From: Phycisphaerae bacterium
GTDB taxonomy: Bacteria > Planctomycetota > Phycisphaerae > UBA1845
Assembly: GCA_029260055.1 (NCBI GenBank)
Contig: JAJDDX010000408.1
Span: 1 to 47,814, forward strand
Direction of reading: 5' to 3'
Length of the DNA stretch: 47,814 nucleotides
In this document: positions 18,419 to 27,555 of the stretch, piece after piece
Layout: each line of letters opens with the position of its first letter
Numbering within the stretch: position 1 is the first letter of the stretch
Translations under genes and position numbers: made by a program
Notes under the pieces: model-generated
Told to the model about the DNA's origin: nothing
Databases searched by the model: none
The model's input: the letters and a program-made list of their open reading frames with translations, nothing else

Positions 18419-18751
18419 TTGAATCTTTCTCAAGAAACAGCTTCCGACGTGCGAACCAGCAAGCCTACAATCATTCCGGGTGCCACCGATATTGCAGAAA
18501 GCGGACGCGCGCAGCTGAATGGATTCGACTCGCCGAGAGCCGCGCCGAGGCAGGCAATGCACAGCACACGTTATTCAAACGCTAGACTCGCGGTGCTGGC
18601 TACGGTCCTGACGGCCGCAGCTGCCGTGGTCACCGTGCGGTTCTCCACGGTGGGCGCTGTTGTCGTTGCGGTGATCGGACTTACCTGCGTGGAGATCCTG
18701 CTACGCAGAGCGCGCAAGCGCGAGCGACCGGACAGGTCGGACCGGCGGTAA
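18419..18751 (+). CDS. Small membrane protein, function unknown
   Basis: 110 residues starting at a TTG codon, supported by GGAGG 6 bases upstream and by the promoter-like site at 18351. Residues about 1-55 are polar and probably cytoplasmic. Two hydrophobic segments follow (LAVLATVLTAAAAVVTV and VGAVVVAVIGLTCVEIL), ending in a very basic tail (RRARKRERPDRSDRR). No family was recognised. It is convergent with the HExxH gene, with 16 bases between their stops. Confidence 0.6.
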   Translation: MNLSQETASDVRTSKPTIIPGATDIAESGRAQLNGFDSPRAAPRQAMHSTRYSNARLAVLATVLTAAAAVVTVRFSTVGAVVVAVIGLTCVEILLRRARKRERPDRSDRR

Positions 18752-18767
18752 CGTCACACGAGGTCCG

Positions 18768-19634
18768 TTAACCTGAGTGGAGCCAGCCCGCAAACAAGAC
18801 GAGCACGGCCACGAATGCCGCGGCGAGGACGAGCGTCCTGGCGGGGCGGAAGATGTACTCCCGGATCATGATCTTGTCAGGCCAAAGCAGCGCGCGGCGA
18901 ACCAGGTCTCTCGGATCGGTAAGGCGTCGCGTCGTTTCTTCGTTTTCCCACTCCTCGTCGTCGGGGATCTTGCCGGCCGCTTCGCGGGCGAAGTCGTCTC
19001 TCCCCTTGTTCTGCTTCGCGCGGATGGCGAGGAGCACGTGCCCTGCCTCGTGGCAGAGCCTTTCCGTAAAAGTCCGGCGCGGGTCACACAGGCAAACATG
19101 AAGCCAAAGCTGCGCGGGATGGAGGCACGGCCCGTAGACTTTGCTGGGCTTGAGCGGGTTACAACTGGCGGAAATCCGGCCGAGTCGAGCCATGGTGATC
19201 ACGATGTCCACGGCGTCATCGACGAGCGGAGCTAAGGCCGACCTGGCGCCGACACGCGTCCGGAGCATGTCGCGGAGTTTCGGTTCCAGCGCGATCGCGC
19301 GCCGGCTCGCATCACGCGCCGTTCGCCAATGCCACGGGCCGAACGCGTATACGACCACCGCCGCCCATACACCGACTACGCCCCGCCAGAGGATCAACCC
19401 GGCCTGTCGCCGCGTGACGCGCCAGCCTCCGCCCGCAGCGGCGAGCCCCCGGCGCGCGCTGCCGACGTCCGTGGGGTCTCGACCCGGTTCTGCCGCGAGG
19501 TCCCCGGGACTGGGTGCTGTGGCTGCTGCGACAGCGACCGCGCAGTTCGAGGGAGTTGTAACGGTAGACCGGCTGGTGCCGGCCGCCGCAAAAGCGGGAA
19601 GACTCAACAGGATTATCCGAGACCTGACGCACAC
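18768..19634 (-). CDS. Membrane protein with HExxH zinc-protease-like motif
   Basis: 288 residues from a GTG at 19632-19634, chosen because GGGAGG lies 7 bases upstream and the protein then begins with a signal-like sequence (RSRIILLSLPAFAAAG). The open frame continues to 19766 without a binding site. A transmembrane helix (LILWRGVVGVWAAVVVYAFG) is followed by a domain of about 120 residues with LCHEAGHVLLAI, giving H195-E196-xx-H199, the zinc-binding core of gluzincin/metzincin-like peptidases; the third ligand is not obvious. A second helix (LVLAAAFVAVLVLFAGWLHSG) ends the protein. It may be an integral or envelope peptidase. It diverges from the kinase-like gene across 222 bases that hold an A/T-rich promoter region. 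Confidence 0.7.
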   Translation of the reverse strand: MCVRSRIILLSLPAFAAAGTSRSTVTTPSNCAVAVAAATAPSPGDLAAEPGRDPTDVGSARRGLAAAGGGWRVTRRQAGLILWRGVVGVWAAVVVYAFGPWHWRTARDASRRAIALEPKLRDMLRTRVGARSALAPLVDDAVDIVITMARLGRISASCNPLKPSKVYGPCLHPAQLWLHVCLCDPRRTFTERLCHEAGHVLLAIRAKQNKGRDDFAREAAGKIPDDEEWENEETTRRLTDPRDLVRRALLWPDKIMIREYIFRPARTLVLAAAFVAVLVLFAGWLHSG

Positions 19635-19791
19635 ATCCGGACCTCCCGAGACCGCAGCACGGTACCAAACAGCGATTCTGCCGTCAAGAGAAAATGTCTC
19701 GTAGTTTCTCATTTTGCCGTACGGGCTGATTGCGACACACTCCCGCGGTTTCTCCTTTGGGCACATCTGTAGTTTTTTTCTTATTTCTTAG

Positions 19792-19820
19792 TTGACATAA
19801 ATCCCATGGCGTGGTACACA
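19792..19820 (+). promoter_or_regulatory. Sigma70-type promoter for the kinase/receiver pair
   Basis: A perfect TTGACA at 19792-19797, a 17-base spacer and TACACA at 19815-19820, preceded by an A/T-rich run (19771-19790) that looks like an UP element. Transcription would begin near 19827, 30 bases before the ATG. Confidence 0.55.
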
Positions 19821-19856
19821 TACTACCTGTTTCGGACATCGTGTTGGTAGCGCTCG

Positions 19857-21677
19857 ATGGAGGCGTCAGCCTTGACGGCTCTGGATTTCATGCTCACGCA
19901 AGGCCCACGGCTGGTTAACTTGGCCGTGCTTCTCCTGGGCCTTTACTGCCTTTGGAAGGTCAGGCATCGACATCCGATCGCCTTCGGCCACTTCGCTGCT
20001 GTCAGCCCGCTGTTGCTGTGGCTCACCGGCTTCGCTCTCTTCTGGGCGATCGAGTATTTGGTTCTGCTCATCCATCCTGATGGTTCACTCCACGGCCCAG
20101 CGCGTCCGCAGTATTTGCAGCTCGCGGTCCTTCTGCTCGAAGTGGCGACGCTTGCGTGCATCATGTTCGGCGTGGCAAGTTATTGGCGCCGCCTTCGCGG
20201 CTGCGTTTACGATCGATGGTCAGCGTTCATCTTCCCGTGCGGGCTCTGCGCGGGTCTCTTGGCCGTCGGAATCGTGCTGATTGCCCGCCCGGAAGAGCAC
20301 CGGCAGGCGGCGTCCGGCGTGGGAATGTGTTGGGCTTCGCTCCCGGAAGCACTTATGTCCGCATCGGCCATGTTCGGCCTGGGTATGTTCTTCGTGGAGT
20401 CGTACTCACGTCTCCGGCAGAGGCTCGTAGCCAGGTTTCTGCTGTGGACCATGCTGGTGTATGGTGCCGTGCAACTCGTCCAGGTTCTGGAGGTGGGGCT
20501 TCAGCGGCAGGAACGCCTCAATTCAGCTCTGTTTGTCGCCTGCATCTTCCTCAAAGGTCCACTTCTCGGCGGCATGGTCGGGCTGGGTCTCGTCGGCAGG
20601 TCAACTGCCAAGTTGCGCAAGTCGCTGGGACAGGCGGCCATCGTGGTTGACGAGAGAGATCGCGTCATTTTCAGCGCCTTCGAGGGCACGGCGCACCCGA
20701 TCCCCGAGATTCAGGTCGGCGAGCCGCTGGAAACAGCGTTGCACCAGGAGGACAGAAGGAGCTACGGGCGATGGAGCACGAACGTCCCGGGCGCAAAGCA
20801 GGGGCACGTTGCCCATCAGTGCAGGTTGCGCAATGGTGAACGCGTGCGCGTTGAGCGGATGCAGTTCGACGACGTCGGGGACGCAGACGGGCATGCGTCA
20901 GCTGTCGTTCACCTATTAGCGGACGACGAGAGCTACGTCGTCTTCCAGGGACAGGACCTCGCCGCGCTGCACGAAGCGGTTACCCTCTGGTCCGCGCTTC
21001 AGCACGTGTTGCGAGGTAATCTGGATCAAGTCAGTACACTGGTCAAGGAGGCCGTCCGAAACGGAAACCAGGCACGTCTCGACGAACTGCCTAGGGTCTG
21101 CAGCCACCTTAACGATGAGGTCATGGAACAGCTCTCACTGATTCAGCACATCTATTCCGACGCGGGCTACGCGAAACTGGTCGTCAAGGAGGAGATGATT
21201 GATATCGCCGCGATCCTGCGCAGCGAGGTGGATCGCTGGAAGATGGTCATGGGTTGGGACGCGAAGCACTACAACGTCTCCTTACGCAGTGATTCACGGA
21301 TCATGGACCCTGAGAGCCTGATCGAATTCACGAGCTCGCTCGACACGTTCTACTGTGAAATCTCGGTCGTTATTCTGAAAACGACGATCCGTGAGATGCT
21401 GCTTAATGCCCTGAAACACCGGGCCCACGGCCCGGTTAGCGTCAAGTTGACGCGGGCACAGGACGGTCGTCCGGTGGTTCACGTGCGCAATTCCCTTCGC
21501 GGGCGATCGGAGGAGGACGTGATGAAGGCGGTCGCGGCTCGGAACGGTGGCATTCAGCTTGTGCGCCGCGCGCTGGAGCACACGCGAACTCAACTGAATT
21601 ATCAGTTCAACGATTCCCAGGCTCCCGAGGAATCCACACTGACAGCAACCTACAAGATCGGGCTGGTGGTCACATGA
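19857..21677 (+). CDS. Membrane histidine-kinase-like protein with degenerate catalytic motifs
   Basis: 606 residues. The first about 245 hold roughly seven hydrophobic helices, then a PAS-like segment (LGQAAIVVDERDRVIFS, about 258-274). A dimerisation-like helix follows, with LQHVLRGNLDQVSTLV at about 381-396, then a HATPase-like C-terminus. In the HisKA-like type VLRHNLRN the phospho-histidine stands where this protein has Gly387. The N-box is present (IREMLLNALKH, Asn517), but the DxGxG box reads VRNSLRG (Asn545 for Asp) and the last glycine box is NGGIQLV. It is therefore kinase-like but may not autophosphorylate in the usual way. The stop overlaps the next gene by four bases (ATGA), so the two are translationally coupled. 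The signal is unknown. Confidence 0.75.
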   Translation: MEASALTALDFMLTQGPRLVNLAVLLLGLYCLWKVRHRHPIAFGHFAAVSPLLLWLTGFALFWAIEYLVLLIHPDGSLHGPARPQYLQLAVLLLEVATLACIMFGVASYWRRLRGCVYDRWSAFIFPCGLCAGLLAVGIVLIARPEEHRQAASGVGMCWASLPEALMSASAMFGLGMFFVESYSRLRQRLVARFLLWTMLVYGAVQLVQVLEVGLQRQERLNSALFVACIFLKGPLLGGMVGLGLVGRSTAKLRKSLGQAAIVVDERDRVIFSAFEGTAHPIPEIQVGEPLETALHQEDRRSYGRWSTNVPGAKQGHVAHQCRLRNGERVRVERMQFDDVGDADGHASAVVHLLADDESYVVFQGQDLAALHEAVTLWSALQHVLRGNLDQVSTLVKEAVRNGNQARLDELPRVCSHLNDEVMEQLSLIQHIYSDAGYAKLVVKEEMIDIAAILRSEVDRWKMVMGWDAKHYNVSLRSDSRIMDPESLIEFTSSLDTFYCEISVVILKTTIREMLLNALKHRAHGPVSVKLTRAQDGRPVVHVRNSLRGRSEEDVMKAVAARNGGIQLVRRALEHTRTQLNYQFNDSQAPEESTLTATYKIGLVVT

Positions 21678-22612
21678 AAGCTATCATCGTCGACGACGAC
21701 TACAGGTCGCTGGAGAAGCGCGCCAAGTTCTTTCTTCAGTGGCATGACGATGGATACGTCCCGCATCGGGAGTGCGCCTTCCGAGATCTCACAGTCGTAG
21801 CCACGCCTCTGTTCCCGAGCCGCAACCTGATCGAAGACTTGCGCGAGACATTCAAGGCCGCACCCGTCGAAATCTGGGCAGATGAGCAGTTGTTCCACTC
21901 GAGGGCCGCGTTTGTCGAACACTTCGAGAAACACGTGCAACTCCGTGACCTCATTCTGTGGGACTATCATCTGGGCCAAGTCCCATGGGCAAAAGAGGAC
22001 CAGACCGCTTCGATCCATGTGCTATCTGAAATCCGTCGACGACGGCCGACACACGCGATCATCTGGACCCGTGACCAATTCGTCGTCAACGTCAAGACGA
22101 TTGAGGAGTTTCGGCGCTACTTCACGTCGGACGAGTTCATGGCTGAGGGGTTCAACGCAGACCCGGTCAAGCTGCGCCAGTACTTCCGTGACATCCAAAA
22201 CGCCTCCCCAGACTGGGTGACCGTCTGGGCCGGCGAAACCGGTGGGCCGTTCGAGCAGTTTCCCATCGAGCGCAAGGAAGTGGAGTTCCGCAGGCGGTAC
22301 GCTGATTGGTGCATCGATGAGAACACGGGCGTGTTCGAAACCAAACGCCACCTGATGAAGCCAAGTCCGCGGCCGTCGCCATCGAATTGTGCCACGCTAT
22401 GCGAATTGATTCTCAATCCGGAAGGCATCGAGTCGGATCCCTCCGACTCCAGGGCCGCGAACGCCAAAGCCCAACGCATCAGCGGCATCCGATCCTGGCT
22501 CGCTGACGCCGGCGAGGCGGACGCAATCCCGCGTATGACCGACAACCGCTATCGGATCGAGTCCGGTATCACGGTACTGATCGTGCCGAAGAAGCAGCCC
22601 GCAACCCTGTGA
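21674..22612 (+). CDS. Atypical response-regulator-like protein
   Basis: 312 residues. It begins like a receiver domain (MKAIIVDDDYRSLEKRA, acidic Asp7-Asp9) and has a phospho-acceptor-like strand LRDLILWDYHLGQ (Asp97), a switch-like AIIWTRD (Thr132) and helices in between. The spacing from the acidic pocket to Asp97 is about 40 residues longer than in ordinary receivers, owing to an insert around 25-75. The C-terminal about 160 residues contain no DNA-binding motif or enzyme domain I recognise. The ATG overlaps the kinase-like stop, and the pair most likely works together. It is convergent with the glycosidase-like gene 63 bases away. The output is unknown. Confidence 0.65.
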   Translation: MKAIIVDDDYRSLEKRAKFFLQWHDDGYVPHRECAFRDLTVVATPLFPSRNLIEDLRETFKAAPVEIWADEQLFHSRAAFVEHFEKHVQLRDLILWDYHLGQVPWAKEDQTASIHVLSEIRRRRPTHAIIWTRDQFVVNVKTIEEFRRYFTSDEFMAEGFNADPVKLRQYFRDIQNASPDWVTVWAGETGGPFEQFPIERKEVEFRRRYADWCIDENTGVFETKRHLMKPSPRPSPSNCATLCELILNPEGIESDPSDSRAANAKAQRISGIRSWLADAGEADAIPRMTDNRYRIESGITVLIVPKKQPATL

Positions 22613-22675
22613 GGGCTGTTGGCGCGTTGTGCGGGGACCGTGTGCCGCGAGCCCGGAAGCGCGACTCGTCGGTGG

Positions 22676-24730
22676 TCAGTCCGTCGCGCGCAGGTCGATC
22701 AGATGCGGCTCGCCGTCGGGCAGCGTGCGAGCGTATAGCCTTCGTCCGGCTGCGTTGGAGATGTCGACCCGGATTCCGCCGTCGACGCGCGACACTTCCA
22801 AATCCCACACGCGCCCGAATGCGTGAATCCGGCGCAGCGCCATGTGGCTCCAACCCCGCGGGAGTCGGGGCGTACATCCAAAACGCCGTAGCCCCGTCGG
22901 CACGATTCCGAAGAGGCCTTCCGTGAAAACGCGACAGTAGAGGCCGCTTTCCGCGGAGAGGTGGCTTTGATTGAACTCCGGGAAGGCCTCGATCGCGTAG
23001 GGGACATGAGCACCCAGCAATCGCTCGCGCGAGTAGTCGATTAGCTTCGACATGCCTTGCTCGACCGCCCCGCAGAACAGGACGCCGCGAAGCGCGTAGA
23101 GCGTCGAACGATCCCAGTAGGTCTTCTCGCCCGCGCGCGTAAGCAGGCCGTTGCCCATCCAGAGCCGCGGCGAGCACAGTGCCCTCACGGTTCCATCGAC
23201 ACGCTCCCTCATGCCCGCGCAAAGCGGGATGCAAATCCAACTTCGCAGGATCGTGTTTCCGTCGTAGTAGCGATATGTGGCAAAGCCTTCCACGTCCGCC
23301 TCGAAGTATCGCCGGATGGCTGCGCGCATGTCGCTCGCTTCGGCTCGATAGCCTTCGACTATCGCGTCGCCCTTGCCCAAGCACCGCGCTAGCCGAGAAG
23401 CGCTAAGCAAGGCGTCGTAGTAGAGCACAGCCGTACAGAGATTCGCCTTGCCGGCTGGGAACCGCCCCTCGAGTTCGTCCGTGTCCGAGGCGACGACGCC
23501 TTTCGCGGTCTTGTGCTGTCGGCAGTATTCCAAACACCATTCAATCAGCGGCCAGAGCTCCTCGGCCCACGCCCTGTGGCCCGATGCGAGCGCGAATCGC
23601 GTAGCACCGTAGGCGATCATCGCCTGGTCACCGCGATCACCCGCGCCGTCCCAGACATCCATACCCTCGGCGATGATCGAACTGGGGATCGGCCGATAGT
23701 CGGCGCTTACGAAACGCGCGAAATGGCGGAACGCGTTCATCGCGCTCTCGTTTCCGACCGCGCTCCCAAGGAACGGGAAGAACGGATTGACATACTCGGC
23801 TTGATCATTCGCCCAGATCGCCGCCAAGTACTTATTGTACCCGCCCGGCCCGTGCATGAGGCCGCCGCGCGTCGAGAAGATGCTCTCGACAGCCCGCAGT
23901 TTCGCCATGGTGAACATGCGGTTAAGAACCGGCTCGGGTGTTTCGAGGATGAGTTCCTCGGCGACGCTCGCAATCAGTCGCCGCCGGGCCGCCAACTCCG
24001 CTTCCGGTTCGGCGAAATATGGCGATGCATCGCGCAATCGGGCAGCGCGCACGACGGCAAAGTGCAGAGACTCACCCGGTGAAAGTACACGCGTCTGGTC
24101 TCCGATGACGAACTGTTCCACGACGTAGTGGCCGAGCACGCCTTCCGGTGTGTCTGACTTGTCGCGCCAACTTGGAACCGTCACCTCTCGCGAGGTATCG
24201 GAGTCGTTCCTTAGCTCGATGTAGTCGACCACAATCGGCGATGCGACGGACGGGAAGATAGTGCGACTGACCGAAACGCCTTCCGCGTAGTCCTGGACCA
24301 CACGGAATGTCCCGTCGATATCTATCCGCGCCGTTCGCCCCGGCGCGAGCGGCCGCCCGTCCACAGACGGGTTCGGCTCATCCGAATCAGGAAACCGAAG
24401 TTCGAGGCTCGCGTGCGTGTCGTTGGGGACCGTGCGCAGCATCGGCCAACGAATCACGCGCGTGGCGCTGAAATGCCCTCGCTCGTCAACGCCCCACTCC
24501 AGGATCATGTCGACCTTGCGGCCGGACATCGCCAGGTGATCGCTGTGCGGCACCGCGGGCCTGGCACTGAGATCCCAGGTGACACCGGCGCGCGGATGGA
24601 GCGCCCAGCGGACTATCGCCGCGTCGGTTCCCGGCTCGGCTCGCCCGGACTCGTCCTTCACCCTGTGTCCGAACGATGTGCACCCTGCCGCAAGCAGTAC
24701 GCTACTCAGTGCAAGCAACAACGACCGCAT
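22676..24730 (-). CDS. Lipoprotein of the six-hairpin glycosidase superfamily
   Basis: 684 residues. A lipobox LLAAGC places the lipid-anchored Cys at 17. Residues about 40-250 form a beta-sandwich (ASLELRFPDSDEPNPSV..., IVVDYIELRNDSD). From about 270 an alpha/alpha toroid follows, with motifs seen in rhamnosidase/debranching-type enzymes: GGLMHGPGGYNKYLAAIWANDQAEYVNPFFPF in sections, then IIAEGMDVWDGAGDRGDQAMIAYGA, and Trp-rich segments near 490-560. The acidic residues in WDGAGDRGDQ are catalytic candidates. It probably cleaves a plant- or algal-type glycan at the cell surface. It is the last gene of a three-gene minus-strand cluster, 62 bases after the phosphatase. GAGGAG is about 10 bases before the ATG. 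Confidence 0.82.
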   Translation of the reverse strand: MRSLLLALSSVLLAAGCTSFGHRVKDESGRAEPGTDAAIVRWALHPRAGVTWDLSARPAVPHSDHLAMSGRKVDMILEWGVDERGHFSATRVIRWPMLRTVPNDTHASLELRFPDSDEPNPSVDGRPLAPGRTARIDIDGTFRVVQDYAEGVSVSRTIFPSVASPIVVDYIELRNDSDTSREVTVPSWRDKSDTPEGVLGHYVVEQFVIGDQTRVLSPGESLHFAVVRAARLRDASPYFAEPEAELAARRRLIASVAEELILETPEPVLNRMFTMAKLRAVESIFSTRGGLMHGPGGYNKYLAAIWANDQAEYVNPFFPFLGSAVGNESAMNAFRHFARFVSADYRPIPSSIIAEGMDVWDGAGDRGDQAMIAYGATRFALASGHRAWAEELWPLIEWCLEYCRQHKTAKGVVASDTDELEGRFPAGKANLCTAVLYYDALLSASRLARCLGKGDAIVEGYRAEASDMRAAIRRYFEADVEGFATYRYYDGNTILRSWICIPLCAGMRERVDGTVRALCSPRLWMGNGLLTRAGEKTYWDRSTLYALRGVLFCGAVEQGMSKLIDYSRERLLGAHVPYAIEAFPEFNQSHLSAESGLYCRVFTEGLFGIVPTGLRRFGCTPRLPRGWSHMALRRIHAFGRVWDLEVSRVDGGIRVDISNAAGRRLYARTLPDGEPHLIDLRATD

Positions 24731-24792
24731 CTCACTTCATCTCCTCGGTCCCATTCAGAATGGATCTGTTGCGGCACCTCGCACTTCCAGGT

Positions 24793-27480
24793 TCACCGAG
24801 GCGGCTGCACCGTGTGGATCAGGCGCGCCTCGGCCTGCTCTCCGCGATTGCTTACCATCAGCAGCGCGGTCCCGGGAGCGATATCCGGCAGACCGGTGAG
24901 CGGCACCGTACCGTCCGAAAGACTTCGAACTCCGCGCACGGGGCGTCCATCGAGGCGTAACAGATTCACGGCGGCATCGGGAAGGGTCGTTACCGCCGGC
25001 AATACGCACGTCGGCGCCCGTCCCGTCTCGCTTGCTGCCATGTCGACGACACCACCGCCGCGCGCCTCGGCGGTAGGTGGATCTTCGATATGGCGGATCT
25101 TCACGCGCATGCGCGGATCAGGCGGCCGCGTATCGAACTCTTGTTCGAGGAAGTTCCATATCTGAGGCTTGTCATCGGTTCTCGGCCGCTGCTCGGGCGT
25201 GTCGAATCGATCGTGATACAGTGCCATCACGTCGACCTCACGGCCGTCGACATCCGTCATCCGGGGGCCGAAGCCTCGAATCAGGCCGCGCGACCCGGTT
25301 CGCCCGATCGGCCCGCACGAACACTCGATCACGCGCTGCTTGCGATCTCGCACGATACTCGCCAGGTGAATGTCACCGTAAACCGAGATGATACCCGAGC
25401 GCGAGCCGAACAGGTCCAGCACCCGATCGGCACCGGCCTTGGCCCAGCCCGCATAGTCCGCGGCGATACGGCACTCGTTCGCGAACTTGTACCCGGTCGT
25501 TTCATCGCGCATGCCGCCCGTGAAGATCGGGTGCAAACAGTTGATGCCGGTCACGCAAATCAACGGTGACGTATCCGTCCTGATTCGCTCACTCAACCAC
25601 GCAAACTGCTCCTCACCCAGCAGGGCGCGGGTCGGGTCGCGCCGGCCATACAGGGCGCGCCGCTCGCCCCAGCCGGCGTCGACCCACAGGTTCGTATCCT
25701 GCGACGTGCGCCACAGGCGGGCTTCAACGACGTAGACCGAGAAGTCGCCGTTCGGCATCTTCCACCGCCGCCAGTCCTTCGGGTTTTCTGCCCCGGTGCG
25801 CTCCTGCGTACCGGTGACCAAATGCCGAACGATGTCGAAGTTGCGCCGCATGTAGGCCGGGTCCTGCCCGAGATCGTCGCGCCGGCGCACGAGCATCTGC
25901 TCGGGCCCTTTTACGTCGTCCATACCGTAGTCGTGGTCGCCGGGGTTGAGGATGTTCCAATGCCGCATCATCAGCCAACGGGTCGTGGGTTCGGCGATCG
26001 TCAGCGTGATGATCTTGTACGCGTCGTCCGTGCTCGGCGGTGGAAAGAGCAGTTCCAAGTACCAGACGTCATCATCCCAGTTGATGATCTGAAACCGGTA
26101 ATCTTCGAAGTGTCTGTAGGCGTCCCGACACGGCTGCCCGTGAATCCAGTTCTTCTGGTAGGTGCCCGCGCGCGGCAGGTCGGGCCTACCTCCGTGGATC
26201 GCATGACCACCTAGCGTACACATCCGATACGGCGAGCCCAGTCTCGGCAATCGGCCTACGTAGTCCTTGTGGCCCAGGAAGCCCTCACGTGGATCACCCG
26301 TGACGTCGCGTCCATCCTTCCAGACAGTGTAATAGAGCGTCGCGTCGGCCGGGCCGCACGGCAGACGCACGTCGACGACGGCCGTATAGCGACGGAAGTC
26401 GTTGTCCACGATTCCAGCATCACCGGCGACCGGTACGCTCTCCCATCCACCGGCCGGGTGCTCGCTGTCCGCGACTCGAACGGCGACACGCGAGCCGGGG
26501 TTGCGGAACATCGCGATCATCTTGCACGTCCAGCGCCCGTCCGCTTCCTGCCGCAACGTGTCGCCAAGCCCATAGCATGTGTGAAGCTCGTTGAGTACGA
26601 CGGGCTCGGCTTCGTTCGCACCCGGAACCAGGCCGACGCGGTTGATCTCCACGTCGAGTCGGCCGCGAGCGACGAGGCCGAACAGGCCGTCCGTAAACAA
26701 CCCGCGATCCACTTCCTCGCGCTGCACCACGTATTCCCGACCGTCGAGAATAAGACGCGCCAAGACCGTGGCAAGCTGATCGCTTTCGCCGTGAACGTGA
26801 ACCTCGATGTGTGCTTGTCGCTCAGCCGCGACCCCGGTAACGCTCTGCTCGGCGCCGTCCCACGCCGGAGGCGAGTCTCGCTCGGCGTGGTCGTACACGC
26901 CGAAGCGCCCATCATCGTGAAGCAGGGCCATCCAGGAGCCATCGCCGGGCTTCGCGGTCCAGTCGCGGCTCTCATAGAGCGACCCTCCGCCGAAACAGAC
27001 GCCGAAACACGCGTAGCCGGGCTGACGGTTTCGCCAAGGCGGGTCTTTCGAGTACTCGGGCAACGTGCGGATGGTCGCATCGACCACAATCGTGTAGTTC
27101 CCCGTCAGGCGCCAATCGCGCCGCCAGATCATGCCGAACGGCAACGACGGATCGCGCTTCGCCGCGACCGGCGAAACGCTCTTGCCACCTTGCGACCAGT
27201 GCCACGGAAACGACGTGGTCGGGTTGTGATCGCCGACATTGTCGAGCCGGCGTCGCAACGATCCACTCTCGACCTGCCAGTAGCCGGGATTCAGCGATTC
27301 CCATCCGTCGCCGTGATACGTGGCGTCCGCGCGCTCGAAGTCGTCGACTAGAACCAGATCGTCTGCGCGAATCACCGGAACATCGACACCATCACCCGAG
27401 GTTTCGGGGACGGCAGCGCATGGAGTGATGACCGTCGACGAGATCAGGAGGCACGCGGCGAATGTCGGTATTCTAGTCAT
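24793..27480 (-). CDS. Secreted multidomain protein with PhoD-like phosphatase domain
   Basis: 895 residues from the ATG at 27478-27480. This start is chosen for AAGGAAG 6 bases upstream and the signal peptide RIPTFAACLLISSTVITPCAA; the frame opens 13 codons earlier. An N-terminal lectin/jelly-roll-like domain (LVLVDDFERADATYHGDGWES...) of about 230 residues is followed by a linker domain. The metallophosphatase part then has HDYGMDD (compare DDHDYG in alkaline phosphatase D), CVTGINCLHP and VYGDIHLASI (compare GDVHLA), the metal-binding motifs of the PhoD family (phosphodiester/phosphomonoester hydrolysis). A beta-sandwich ends the chain. It stands between the sulfatase (75 bases) and the glycosidase-like gene (62 bases), so it probably removes phosphate or a similar substituent, or binds the same glycan. 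Confidence 0.85.
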   Translation of the reverse strand: MTRIPTFAACLLISSTVITPCAAVPETSGDGVDVPVIRADDLVLVDDFERADATYHGDGWESLNPGYWQVESGSLRRRLDNVGDHNPTTSFPWHWSQGGKSVSPVAAKRDPSLPFGMIWRRDWRLTGNYTIVVDATIRTLPEYSKDPPWRNRQPGYACFGVCFGGGSLYESRDWTAKPGDGSWMALLHDDGRFGVYDHAERDSPPAWDGAEQSVTGVAAERQAHIEVHVHGESDQLATVLARLILDGREYVVQREEVDRGLFTDGLFGLVARGRLDVEINRVGLVPGANEAEPVVLNELHTCYGLGDTLRQEADGRWTCKMIAMFRNPGSRVAVRVADSEHPAGGWESVPVAGDAGIVDNDFRRYTAVVDVRLPCGPADATLYYTVWKDGRDVTGDPREGFLGHKDYVGRLPRLGSPYRMCTLGGHAIHGGRPDLPRAGTYQKNWIHGQPCRDAYRHFEDYRFQIINWDDDVWYLELLFPPPSTDDAYKIITLTIAEPTTRWLMMRHWNILNPGDHDYGMDDVKGPEQMLVRRRDDLGQDPAYMRRNFDIVRHLVTGTQERTGAENPKDWRRWKMPNGDFSVYVVEARLWRTSQDTNLWVDAGWGERRALYGRRDPTRALLGEEQFAWLSERIRTDTSPLICVTGINCLHPIFTGGMRDETTGYKFANECRIAADYAGWAKAGADRVLDLFGSRSGIISVYGDIHLASIVRDRKQRVIECSCGPIGRTGSRGLIRGFGPRMTDVDGREVDVMALYHDRFDTPEQRPRTDDKPQIWNFLEQEFDTRPPDPRMRVKIRHIEDPPTAEARGGGVVDMAASETGRAPTCVLPAVTTLPDAAVNLLRLDGRPVRGVRSLSDGTVPLTGLPDIAPGTALLMVSNRGEQAEARLIHTVQPPR

Positions 27481-27555
27481 GCTGGGCTTCCTTCGCTTCG
27501 CCACACGAGCAGCCGGCACGGCTTCCGATCCCTGCTCGTCGTGCAGAACACCGAA

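Noticed and set aside
18185-18562. 125-codon minus frame over the promoter of the small membrane protein
   Set aside because: It is antisense to a gene with a good binding site and has no recognisable composition or motif.
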